Source: an uncultured Porphyromonadaceae bacterium
GTDB taxonomy: Bacteria; Bacteroidota; Bacteroidia; Bacteroidales; Muribaculaceae
Length of the DNA stretch: 25,827 bases
Reading direction: 5' to 3'
NCBI GenBank assembly: GCA_905202215.1
Contig: CAJKRG010000047.1
Span: 1-25,827, forward strand
This document shows, piece after piece, positions 7,228 to 14,479 of the stretch; the first letter of the stretch is position 1, and every line of letters begins with the position of its first letter. The notes under the pieces are model-generated. The model searched no databases. It was not told the origin of the DNA and worked only from the letters and a program-made list of their open reading frames with translations. Position numbers and translations under genes: made by a program.

Positions 7228-10220
7228 TCTATGTCAGTTGAATCGTTTTGAGTGTCTGGTTTTTGGACTGTGCCACGGCCTGAGCGGCCGTTTATGGCGA
7301 TGGCGAGGGGCGAATGGAAGCGTACAATGCGTATGTGATCGTCCTCGTACTCGGCCGGGAGCGAATCGAGATACGCGCTGTCGTAGAATCCGGATCCGCC
7401 ACGGGCGTCAATAGTGAAGTATCCGACGCCGAATGAGGTGAGATTCTGGAAAAAATGGGTGCCCTGGCTCGGTTCGATGCGGTAGTTGCCTACGGCGGCC
7501 TCGACAATGACGCGGGCGGCAGATATGTCGGCCCAGCGTACGGGAATGCCGAGAGCAGGGTCGGATGTTCCCCACCGTCCCGGGCCTATGAGGATATATC
7601 CCTCGCCTTTCCTGGCCATTTCGGCATTGATACGGGCCACCGAAAGCGCGAGCGAGGGGTTGATGAGAGAGTCGAAGGATTCGGGTTTCACGTAGACGAT
7701 GGTGCGGACGCCTTCTATCATGCCGTTGCCGAGGGCGGTGTCGGTGCGGAGAATAAGTTCGGAGTCCGGGCGGTCGAGCACTTCGTCGGATATGAGCTGC
7801 TTGCGGTCTATGATGGGGCGGATCTGAAGCCAGTAGAGGTGTCCGGCTATTCCGTTGGAGTTGCGGACAGGGTTTATGTTTCCGGCGAATTCGATTTCGA
7901 CAGGGCGCTGCATGGCGGTCTGTCCCTGGACGAGCATCAGATGGATCGCGTCGGCCAGGGGGAGCACTTTGTCGCGTAGGATGTTGGCGAATGTTACTAC
8001 GCGTCGGCCTTTGCCGTCTTCGTAGTCTTTGAGCATACCGTTGTAAGCGTCGTAGGTAGACACCATATATTTCAGGGCTCCGGTGTCGGCGAAGTCGCGT
8101 ATCTGTTTTTTGACAAGGGAGGCTCCTTCGTCGACCTTGACTTCGAATTCGGCGCTGTCCGGTTTCTGCTCCATAGCGAAGAGCGATGTCTGGGTGTCGC
8201 GCAGGGCAAGTTCGAGGGTCGAGGTCTGGAGCGCATGGGCCGGGTGAAGGGGCGAGAAGCGCAGGCCCCGTCCGCCGTCGACGATGTATTTGCCGAGGCC
8301 GACAGCGATTTCGGCCACGCCGTCCTCGGGCTGTTCGTCGCCGAGGGGATAGTAGTTGAGAGAGCGACCAACGCCCGAGAAAGAGGGGAAGTAGAAGCCG
8401 TTATGGTCTTCGCCGATGACTTCCTGGATTATGACGGCCATTTTCTCCTGGTCGATGACGTTGCTTGTGGCGGTCATGTAGACTTTGCTGGCGGAGTAGA
8501 ATACGGAGGCGTAGACTCCTTTTATAGCGTCGTGGAGCCACTTCATGCGTTTTGTGCGGTCGGCGGTGAATGGCACCATATATGTGGAATATATTCCGGC
8601 GAACGGCTGGTAGTGCGAGTCTTCGAGGAGGCTTGAGCTGCGGACGGCGAAAGGCCGGTCGACAACGTCGAAGAGTGCGGCGAAGTCTTCGGACAGTCGT
8701 TCGGGAAGGTCTGCGGCCAGGAATGCCTTGAGGATTGTCTCGTCGTCGGCCTCGCTTAGGGCGAGAGGGTATAGGCGGTTTACGGCCATGAACTCGTCGA
8801 AGATGTCGGTGCAAAGCACGACAGTGCGCGGTATGGAGATGGTGAGGCCGTTGAAATTGTCGCAGACAGGATTTTTCTTTATTATCGAGTCGATGAAGGC
8901 GAGGCCGCGACCTTTACCGCCCAGGCTTCCCTGGCCGATTCGGGCAAAGTTGGAATAGTGGTCGAAGCGGTCTTTCTGGAACACGGCGACAACGCCGCGG
9001 TTCTTCATCTTGCGGTATTTGACGATCAGGTCGAAGAACAGCTGCTTTACGGCGGGGGCTTCCTCGATTTCGGCGAAATGGTGCTGCTTTACGACGTCGG
9101 CGATAGGGAAGAGAGCACGGGAGTAGAGCCAGCGCGATATGTCGTTGCGTGAGGCGTGGTAGAGGAGAGAATCGGCGGGAATGTCGAATATCCTCTGCTG
9201 CATGTCCTTGAGATTTCGGATTGTCATGATCGGCTCGCCGGTGGATGGCTCGCGGATTATGAAATCGCCGAATCCGAAGTTGTTCATGATTGCCTCGCCG
9301 AGATCGACAGGCAGTTTTTTTGAATTTTTATCGATGAAGATGCCTCCGAAGCCGCGTACGGCGACGGAATTCTGCGATTCGCTGGATTCGACGATGATCG
9401 GCAGGAAAGGATCCTGCGAGCGTATCCAGCGGGCGAGTTTCAGACCGGCCTTGGAGTCTTTGGCTCCCTGGCGGTTGAATGAGACATCGCTGATGACACC
9501 GAGCATGTTCTTGCCGAAACGCTCGTAGAGGGCTACGGCCTCCTCATAGTTTCGGGCGAGCATTACCTTGGGGCGTCCGCGCATGCGGAGCATCTGTTCG
9601 TGCTGGTTGAGGGCCTCGGTCGAGAATATGACCGACTGCTTGAGGAGGAATTTGTAGATGTGGGGGAGAACGGAGGAGTAGAAGCGTACGGAGTCTTCGA
9701 CCAGAAGGATTGACTGGACGCCGACTTCGGTTATGTCGTCGATATTGAGCTTGTCTTCGAGGAGCTTGATGATCGCCAGCAGCAGATCCATGTTGCCGAG
9801 CCAGCTGAATACGTAGTCGATATTGTCGAGGTTTTCGTTGGCGAGGCGCCGCGACACTTCCTTCGAGAACGGGGTGAGGACAACGATCGGCACATTCGGG
9901 AATGCCTCTTTCAGGAGAGCGGAGCCTTCGAAGGTTTCCGAAAGGTCGCCTCCGGGCATTGCCACGACGATGTCGAAGGCTTTGAGGCGCATGGCTTCGA
10001 GGGCTTCGGCCATGGTCGATACGCGGGTGACGCGGGGCGGTGAGCTGAGGTTGAGAGCGACGTATTCGTTGTAGAGCTGTTCCTCGACACGTCCGTCTTC
10101 TTCCATCATAAAGGCGTCGTAAGGCGAGGCTATGAGCAGCACATTGAAAATGCGGTGCTGCATCAAAGCCTGAAACGACGTGTCTTTCAGCATCATGCGG
10201 CTAAGGGGTTCCTCGTTCAT
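7224..10220 (-). CDS. Double receiver-domain protein fused to a PEP/pyruvate-binding (PPDK_N) domain
   Basis: A 998-residue cytoplasmic protein. Residues about 24-155 look like a response-regulator receiver fold whose expected phospho-Asp strand reads FDIVVAMPGGD, with no Asp at the usual place. Residues about 169-315 form a second receiver that keeps the key residues: E175-D176 in ILLVEDS, D245 in GVISDVSF and K298 in FIDKNS. From about 426 comes a PEP/pyruvate-binding ATP-grasp domain, with GSLGGKGRGLAFI (431-443) like the GGKG loop of PEP synthase and VRSSSLLEDS (526-535) like its VRSS-ED motif. A C-terminal module with GPGRWGTSDP and GTHFFQNL follows. The swivelling phosphohistidine domain and the PEP-utilising TIM barrel of PEP synthase or PPDK are absent, so ordinary PEP synthesis is unlikely. 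An ATP-dependent phosphotransfer or signalling role is inferred. It shares a four-base overlap with the coiled-coil gene. Confidence 0.88.
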   Translation of the reverse strand: MNEEPLSRMMLKDTSFQALMQHRIFNVLLIASPYDAFMMEEDGRVEEQLYNEYVALNLSSPPRVTRVSTMAEALEAMRLKAFDIVVAMPGGDLSETFEGSALLKEAFPNVPIVVLTPFSKEVSRRLANENLDNIDYVFSWLGNMDLLLAIIKLLEDKLNIDDITEVGVQSILLVEDSVRFYSSVLPHIYKFLLKQSVIFSTEALNQHEQMLRMRGRPKVMLARNYEEAVALYERFGKNMLGVISDVSFNRQGAKDSKAGLKLARWIRSQDPFLPIIVESSESQNSVAVRGFGGIFIDKNSKKLPVDLGEAIMNNFGFGDFIIREPSTGEPIMTIRNLKDMQQRIFDIPADSLLYHASRNDISRWLYSRALFPIADVVKQHHFAEIEEAPAVKQLFFDLIVKYRKMKNRGVVAVFQKDRFDHYSNFARIGQGSLGGKGRGLAFIDSIIKKNPVCDNFNGLTISIPRTVVLCTDIFDEFMAVNRLYPLALSEADDETILKAFLAADLPERLSEDFAALFDVVDRPFAVRSSSLLEDSHYQPFAGIYSTYMVPFTADRTKRMKWLHDAIKGVYASVFYSASKVYMTATSNVIDQEKMAVIIQEVIGEDHNGFYFPSFSGVGRSLNYYPLGDEQPEDGVAEIAVGLGKYIVDGGRGLRFSPLHPAHALQTSTLELALRDTQTSLFAMEQKPDSAEFEVKVDEGASLVKKQIRDFADTGALKYMVSTYDAYNGMLKDYEDGKGRRVVTFANILRDKVLPLADAIHLMLVQGQTAMQRPVEIEFAGNINPVRNSNGIAGHLYWLQIRPIIDRKQLISDEVLDRPDSELILRTDTALGNGMIEGVRTIVYVKPESFDSLINPSLALSVARINAEMARKGEGYILIGPGRWGTSDPALGIPVRWADISAARVIVEAAVGNYRIEPSQGTHFFQNLTSFGVGYFTIDARGGSGFYDSAYLDSLPAEYEDDHIRIVRFHSPLAIAINGRSGRGTVQKPDTQNDSTDIE

Positions 10221-10240
10221 GACAAAGCGTAATATTTAGG

Positions 10241-10248
10241 CAAAGCTA
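10241..10248 (-). promoter_or_regulatory. Possible -7 box for the receiver/PEP-binding operon
   Basis: On the minus strand this reads TAGCTTTG, an exact TAnnTTTG match about 20 bases upstream of the ATG at 10220. A CAAA (TTTG on the minus strand) occurs nearby at 10261-10264, but the spacing of 12 is too short for a normal -33 box. Confidence 0.35.
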
Positions 10249-10366
10249 CTCATTTTTTTTCAAATATCCTTTTTCCGCCCGCAGGAAATTGCGCAAAAAA
10301 ACGAAAGAAAAGGAGTTTTGAAAGAGAATATTGCCTAAAGATATTTCAAATTAAGACTTTTGATAC

Positions 10367-10388
10367 GTCTCATTATCAGCAGTTACCT
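10367..10388 (+). repeat. Inverted repeat A, left copy (TRD1 junction of silent hsdS)
   Basis: A 22-base match to the reverse complement of 14276-14297; after one mismatch it continues for eight more bases (10367-10397 against 14267-14297). It encodes SHYQQLP, the linker just before TRD1, in the same codon phase in both copies. Confidence 0.9.
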
Positions 10389-11642
10389 AAAGGATGGACA
10401 TTCTGCACAATTGACAATTTGGTAAAAACCGTTACTGATTTCGTCGCAAGCGGTAGTTTTGCATCACTAAGAGAAAATGTTAAATACTATGATTCTCCAA
10501 ATTACGCAATATTGGTGCGTACAAAGGATTTCCAATCTAATTTTACTAATGGTTTAGTATACACAGATAGACATGGATATGAATTTTTAGAAAATTCTAA
10601 TTTGTTTGGAGGAGAATTAATTCTTCCTAACATTGGAGCAAGCATAGGAAAGGTTTTCCTAGTACCAAAACTCAATTATCCTATGACTCTCGCGCCCAAC
10701 TCTATAATGGTAAAATGCTGGGACGAGGTCACTCTTATATGGCTTTATTTTTATTTTCTCTCAACATCAGGACAAAATGCACTAAAAAATATTTCCAGCT
10801 CAACAGCCCAAGGAAAATTTAACAAGACTGACTTCAAAGGGATTTGCATACCGGTACCACCGCTGAACGAACAACAGAGAATTGTAAATCAGATTTTTTC
10901 CATCGAAACCACTTTAAGTGTTATTGAACATAATGAAGATCTTCTAAAGGAATCTATTAAATTTATAAAATCCAAGATTCTCGACCTCGCAATGCAAGGA
11001 AAGCTTGTGCCTCAAGACCCGGCTGATGAGGCTGCCGCCGACATGCTCCGTCGCATCAATCCCAAGGCAAAGATAATTGGTGATAACCCACATTCAAGGA
11101 ATATACCAGATACATGGTGCCGGGCGACTCTACGTGATATATGCTCAAAAATAGTTGATGGTGATCATAATCCTCCTGAAGGACACGTCACGAAGACGAA
11201 TTATTTTATGATTTCCGCATCAAACATTGCAAATAATAAAATTACCCATACCCCTGTACGATATTTGACAGATGAACAGTTTCGTCTATGTAATGAGAGG
11301 ACGCAATTAGAAAAAGGAGATATTTTACTTACGACGGTAGGTACTATAGGTCGTACTGCCATTTTTTTATCATCTGAAAATATAACATTGCAGCGGAGTG
11401 TTTCGGTATTAACTTCTCGAATAAATAATTTATTTTTGAAATATTACCTTGATTCACCATCCATTCAAAAATATATGACAGACAATGCTAAAGGTACGGC
11501 ACAAAAGGGATTTTATTTGAATCAACTTTGCTCAATGATAATATCCATTCCTCCAATAGGAGAACAAACTCGCATTGTAGCAAAAATTGGAGAACTATTC
11601 GCAGTCCTTGATTCAATAGAAGCATCTTTGCAATCTTGCTAA
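10371..11642 (+). CDS. hsdS: Silent 5'-truncated hsdS cassette with two target-recognition domains
   Basis: A type I restriction specificity subunit lacking its conserved N-terminus and any credible start. The frame is open from 10233, but no ATG or GTG precedes the TRD; the first possible start is a TTG at 10419 inside it. It begins HYQQLPKGWTFCTIDNL (at 10371), directly in repeat A, then TRD1 ending PVPPLNEQQRIVNQIF. Next come the central conserved helix (KSKILDLAMQGKLVPQDP) and TRD2 starting DTWCRATLRDICSKIVDG and ending IPPIGEQTRIVAKIGEL. The expressed copy has about 62 residues upstream (MDTKKLRQKILDLAIRGK...) that are missing here. No promoter was found. The DNA is AT-rich compared with hsdM and hsdR. 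It most likely acts as a donor of recognition domains for the expressed hsdS by inversion, not as a gene in this orientation. Confidence 0.85.
   Translation, partial: HYQQLPKGWTFCTIDNLVKTVTDFVASGSFASLRENVKYYDSPNYAILVRTKDFQSNFTNGLVYTDRHGYEFLENSNLFGGELILPNIGASIGKVFLVPKLNYPMTLAPNSIMVKCWDEVTLIWLYFYFLSTSGQNALKNISSSTAQGKFNKTDFKGICIPVPPLNEQQRIVNQIFSIETTLSVIEHNEDLLKESIKFIKSKILDLAMQGKLVPQDPADEAAADMLRRINPKAKIIGDNPHSRNIPDTWCRATLRDICSKIVDGDHNPPEGHVTKTNYFMISASNIANNKITHTPVRYLTDEQFRLCNERTQLEKGDILLTTVGTIGRTAIFLSSENITLQRSVSVLTSRINNLFLKYYLDSPSIQKYMTDNAKGTAQKGFYLNQLCSMIISIPPIGEQTRIVAKIGELFAVLDSIEASLQSC
10967..11094 (+). repeat. Central inverted repeat, silent copy (128 bp)
   Basis: By hand alignment 117 of 128 bases match the reverse complement of 13585-13712, without gaps. 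Exact runs include 30 bases (11001-11030) and 25 bases (11070-11094). It encodes the central conserved region between TRD1 and TRD2, so crossing over here would exchange one TRD only. Confidence 0.9.
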
Positions 11643-11660
11643 TAAGGATTGCAAAGATGC
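11622..11660 (+). terminator. Hairpin across the stop codon of the silent hsdS
   Basis: A perfect 14-bp inverted repeat (11622-11635 with 11647-11660) closes an 11-base loop that contains the TAA at 11640-11642. No T tract follows on either strand. It could stop readthrough between the cassette and the convergent recombinase gene (ending at 11675), or be a recombinase-related site; the sequence alone does not decide. Confidence 0.55.
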
Positions 11661-11674
11661 CGATCTAATGAAGA

Positions 11675-12478
11675 TTACCAGTTGACGATTTTATCAACTA
11701 TGGCTTGTTGTTCGGTCGCGGTACGGCGCAGATAGATACGCGTGGTCTCGATGCTTTCGTGACCCATGAGGTCTGCGAGCAGTGCCAGATCGTTGAAGCG
11801 GTCGAGGAAGTTCTTGGCGAAGCGGTGGCGGAATGAATGAGGATAGACTACAGCTGTGTTGATGCCATATTTCTTTGCGAACAGTTTGAGTTGCTGTGCT
11901 ATACCGCGAGCGGTGATTCTTTCGCCAAAACGATTGAGGAAGATATAACCAGAATTGAGACCTTGTTCTTTTAGCCAATCAGCGGCTTCTGAGCGTAACG
12001 TCTTAGGTATATAAAGGCGGCGTAGTTTACCGCCTTTGGAGTAGATGTCGAGATAGCCCTGCTGAACGTGTTCGGCTTTGATTTGAAGTAGCTCACTGAC
12101 ACGGGCTCCCGTTGCGGTGAGAAACCAAACCACGAAGTACCAGGAAATATGGCCGTCTTTCTTTAGCTTGGTTTTGAAAAATTTGTAGTCGGCATCGCTG
12201 ATCACGTTTTCGAGAAAGTTCTTCTGTTGGACTTTCACGAAGCGCATTTTGAGTTTCTCTTTCTTGATGAACTCCAGATACTTGTTGATAGCCTGAAGCC
12301 GCAGATTTACTGTCTGAGGCTTGTGGTGTTCCACAAGATAACCCTTGTAGGCGAGAAGATTCTCTCGCGTTACCTCCTTGTATTTTTCAAGGAAGTGCGT
12401 CACTGTCCATGCATAAGAGCGGACAGTATTCGCCGCCAAATCTTGGCGAGAAAGGAATGTTTTGTACTTTGTTATCAT
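11675..12478 (-). CDS. Tyrosine recombinase, probable hsdS invertase
   Basis: A 267-residue phage-integrase-family site-specific recombinase. The N-terminal SAM-like core-binding domain (about residues 1-85) has the usual NTVRSYAWTVTHFLEKY and NLRLQAINKYLEFI helices. The catalytic domain holds the full set: R126 in TGARVSELL, K148 in SKGGKLRR, H214-x-x-R217 in HSFRHRFAKNF, H240 in LMGHES and nucleophile Y249 in TRIYLRR. ATG 12478 was chosen; an in-frame GTG at 12526 would add 16 residues lying in repeat B. It sits between two silent hsdS cassettes and inside the outer inverted repeats. Recombinases in this position are known to invert hsdS segments in type I shufflons, and it is the obvious candidate here. 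It lies on the same strand as hsdR-M-S in the present orientation, but the 564-base gap and the convergent cassette suggest separate expression. Confidence 0.92.
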   Translation of the reverse strand: MITKYKTFLSRQDLAANTVRSYAWTVTHFLEKYKEVTRENLLAYKGYLVEHHKPQTVNLRLQAINKYLEFIKKEKLKMRFVKVQQKNFLENVISDADYKFFKTKLKKDGHISWYFVVWFLTATGARVSELLQIKAEHVQQGYLDIYSKGGKLRRLYIPKTLRSEAADWLKEQGLNSGYIFLNRFGERITARGIAQQLKLFAKKYGINTAVVYPHSFRHRFAKNFLDRFNDLALLADLMGHESIETTRIYLRRTATEQQAIVDKIVNW

Positions 12479-12519
12479 ATCATATTCAAATTGAGTTGAA
12501 CATGACAATAAGATAACGC

Positions 12520-12542
12520 AACCCACATTATCCGCAATTACC
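12520..12542 (+). repeat. Inverted repeat B, silent copy (TRD2 junction)
   Basis: All 23 bases match the reverse complement of 13572-13594. It encodes NPHYPQL plus the first bases of the next codon, in the same phase as the expressed hsdS, just ahead of TRD2. The silent reading frame opens only three bases upstream (stop at 12514-12516). Confidence 0.9.
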
Positions 12543-13059
12543 GGAGAATTGGGTATTAACTACCATAGATTCAATATGCCTCTATAGGAACGGTAAAACG
12601 ATACCCGTCTCAGGTATTAATGCAGAAGATTGGGTATTAGAGTTGGAGGACGTGGAAAGCTACACTGGAAGATTGCTGCAAATCAAGAGTAAGAAAGAAA
12701 GGGCAATATCCGGCACCCGTCATTCTTTCAAGTCAGGAGACATCCTCTTCTCAAGGCTTAGAACATACCTTAATAAAGTCCTTCTTTCAACAAAAGACGG
12801 GTTCTGCTCAACCGAAATTATTCCGATAACGCCATTCAAATGTGTTATACCAGAATACTTATACTATTGGCTAAGATCTTCATTGTTCGTTGAGTACACA
12901 ATTTCTTGTGGGTACGGAGTTAAAATGCCTCGTCTTAGTACTTCCGATGCAAACAAAGCCATCGTACCACTTCCTCCACTTAAAGAACAAAAATGCATAG
13001 TGGAGATTATACAGAAGTTCCAATCTGGCTTAGATAAAATTTCTAATTCGCTAAGTTAG
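12520..13059 (+). CDS. hsdS: Silent hsdS cassette carrying a single TRD2
   Basis: A one-domain fragment of a type I specificity subunit with no start codon or promoter of its own; an in-frame TAA ends at 12516. It begins in repeat B as NPHYPQLPENWVLTTIDSI and continues with KTIPVSGINAEDWVL, the conserved SGDILFSRLRTYLNKVLL stretch and the closing PLPPLKEQKCIVEIIQKF helix, ending SNSLS. This is one TRD plus the C-terminal conserved helix, about 179 residues, the size of half an HsdS. A TTG at 12643 is the first alternative start and lies well inside the domain. Its 3' end overlaps the convergent 3' end of the expressed hsdS by 17 bases. Inversion between the two copies of repeat B (1.08 kb) would place this domain in the second TRD slot. 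Confidence 0.85.
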   Translation, partial: NPHYPQLPENWVLTTIDSICLYRNGKTIPVSGINAEDWVLELEDVESYTGRLLQIKSKKERAISGTRHSFKSGDILFSRLRTYLNKVLLSTKDGFCSTEIIPITPFKCVIPEYLYYWLRSSLFVEYTISCGYGVKMPRLSTSDANKAIVPLPPLKEQKCIVEIIQKFQSGLDKISNSLS

Positions 13060-14479
13060 AATTTATTTGATCTAAAGTTTCAAATAGTCGATTAACTTCA
13101 TTCGCAATTTTCATCTGAGCTTTATACGGAGGTATCGGAATAGGTATTTCCTCAACAATATTCTTACTAACCCTTTGCTGACCTACAACGCCATTGAAGG
13201 TGCCGACACATTGTTTGATGAAGTTATCTGATTTGAAGAATAACAGCCCATATTCCTGATAAATCACTTTACTTCGGAATACTAATAATTCTGTTGTGCC
13301 ACTTCCTATTCCATTTGGGAGGTTTTTCAAAATCATGGATTTACGGTTCTCTAAGCATGGTGAAATCTTTGCTACAGCAATATCTCCATCAGCAAAATGA
13401 GTAAATCCATTCTTTATTTCATCCCATTTTCGTGGAGTATGGACAAACGAGTTATTAAACCCATCACATATAGAAGTCATAGGTACAAAGCCAGCCTCCA
13501 TATCTCCATTAGCTTTATTCTTTGGGTTGATCTCAAAGACATCATTTATGGTGGCAATACACCATCCAGATGGTAATTGCGGATAATGTGGGTTATCACC
13601 AATTATCTTGGCCTTGTGATTGATGCGACGGAGCATATCGGCGGCAGGCTCATCAGCCGGGTCTTGAGGCACAAGCTTGCCTCGCATCGCAAGATCAAGA
13701 ATCTTCGATTTTGTTATAGATACACAATCATGTAAATATTGCAGATTTGATTCAAGATCATTTATTATTGACAAATAGCTTTCAATGACATTTACTATAC
13801 GTTCTTGCTCTTTTAGAGGTGGAAGCATAAATATATAATCATTGGCTTTTTCAATTGTAACGGTATCAACAGTTGTTCCTTTAGACGCAGAAAACATTTG
13901 CTCTCTCAATTCAGAAGAAAGAATGAGAAAGAAAAAAAATTTAGAATTTAATTTATAGAAATTGCGAAGACATAAAACACTTGCATCCTTATAATAAAAG
14001 CAATCATCTTCTTTCACAATATATGGAATTCCAATGGTTCCTACCGCCGTGAGCATTATATCGTTTGTCTTTGGAACTCCAAAATCATGTTTGATACGAT
14101 TAAAGTATTCTTTAGAGATAAATAAATCATTATCAACAGAACCACATTCATGAAGTTTTACTATCTCACGTGTTCGATAAAACGGTATTCCTGCAGAACA
14201 CCAATCGGATTTCATTATTCTTTTTGCCGAACAAATTAAGAAAAGATCTCCTAATTTCGCTGAAGACCATCCTTCAGGTAACTGCTGATAATGAGACTCA
14301 GCGGAAGATGTTTTTGACTTTTTTGGACGTTTGATTTTGCCTTCGGCAATGAGGCGTTCTTTCTCGGCACGGATGCGTTCGAGAAGGACTGATGCCGGTT
14401 CGTCGTTGGGGTCTTGCGGTACTAACTTTCCACGAATGGCGAGGTCGAGTATTTTTTGACGCAATTTCTTGGTATCCAT
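13043..14479 (-). CDS. hsdS: Type I restriction-modification specificity subunit HsdS (expressed copy)
   Basis: A 478-residue DNA-recognition subunit that, with two HsdM, forms the methyltransferase and, with HsdR, the nuclease. Conserved helix 1 is at residues 1-50 (KLRQKILDLAIRGKLVPQDP). TRD1 runs from about 64 (HYQQLPEGWSSAKLGDL) to the LPPLKEQERIVNVIESY helix. The central repeat of helix 1 (KSKILDLAMRGKLVPQDP) is at about 257-275. TRD2 runs from about 300 (HYPQLPSGWCIATINDV) to the end (LFETLDQINSNLAN). It is the only copy with a complete N-terminus, and its ATG overlaps the hsdM stop (ATGA), so it is the copy in use. All three recombination repeats lie within it. TRD DNA is far more AT-rich (13/60 GC in one line counted at 13921) than hsdM, pointing to separate origins of the TRDs. 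Confidence 0.95.
   Translation of the reverse strand: MDTKKLRQKILDLAIRGKLVPQDPNDEPASVLLERIRAEKERLIAEGKIKRPKKSKTSSAESHYQQLPEGWSSAKLGDLFLICSAKRIMKSDWCSAGIPFYRTREIVKLHECGSVDNDLFISKEYFNRIKHDFGVPKTNDIMLTAVGTIGIPYIVKEDDCFYYKDASVLCLRNFYKLNSKFFFFLILSSELREQMFSASKGTTVDTVTIEKANDYIFMLPPLKEQERIVNVIESYLSIINDLESNLQYLHDCVSITKSKILDLAMRGKLVPQDPADEPAADMLRRINHKAKIIGDNPHYPQLPSGWCIATINDVFEINPKNKANGDMEAGFVPMTSICDGFNNSFVHTPRKWDEIKNGFTHFADGDIAVAKISPCLENRKSMILKNLPNGIGSGTTELLVFRSKVIYQEYGLLFFKSDNFIKQCVGTFNGVVGQQRVSKNIVEEIPIPIPPYKAQMKIANEVNRLFETLDQINSNLAN
13572..13594 (-). repeat. Inverted repeat B, expressed copy
   Basis: The partner of 12520-12542, lying at the start of TRD2 in the expressed hsdS. It overlaps the end of the central repeat by ten bases, which is why the silent two-domain cassette shares only part of it. 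Confidence 0.9.
13585..13712 (-). repeat. Central inverted repeat, expressed copy (128 bp)
   Basis: The partner of 10967-11094, with about 91% identity counted by eye. It covers the conserved spacer helix between TRD1 and TRD2 of the expressed hsdS. Confidence 0.9.
14276..14297 (-). repeat. Inverted repeat A, right copy (TRD1 junction of expressed hsdS)
   Basis: A perfect 22-base partner of 10367-10388, placed about 60 codons into the expressed hsdS immediately before TRD1. Confidence 0.9.

Larger units (their letters stand above)
10367..14297. other. Invertible hsdS (shufflon-like) region
   Basis: This 3.9-kb interval is bounded by perfect 22-bp inverted repeats. It holds two silent plus-strand hsdS cassettes, a minus-strand tyrosine recombinase gene and nearly all of the expressed minus-strand hsdS. 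Two further inverted pairs are nested inside (128 bp at 10967-11094/13585-13712; 23 bp at 12520-12542/13572-13594). Each pair joins the same codon phase in silent and expressed copies, so inversion would exchange recognition domains without breaking the frame. Two TRD1 and three TRD2 alleles allow up to six HsdS proteins. The arrangement is seen in the sequence; that inversion actually happens is inferred. Confidence 0.85.

Noticed and set aside
7224..10220. Calling this gene PEP synthase (ppsA)
   Set aside because: The phosphohistidine and PEP-utilising barrel domains are absent and two receiver-like domains are present, so the enzymatic name is not supported.
10419..11642. Treating this as an independent functional hsdS starting at TTG 10419
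   Set aside because: The TTG lies inside TRD1, the conserved N-terminal helix is missing, and the frame joins the expressed gene exactly at the 22-bp inverted repeat.
11675..12478. Recombinase as evidence of an integrated mobile element or prophage
   Set aside because: No attachment-site duplication next to a tRNA, no phage or transfer genes; its position inside hsdS inverted repeats explains it better as an invertase.
13030..13066. Terminator between the convergent 3' ends of the expressed hsdS and the single-TRD cassette
   Set aside because: Only a six-pair stem with a mismatch could be found, in very AT-rich DNA, so chance is likely.
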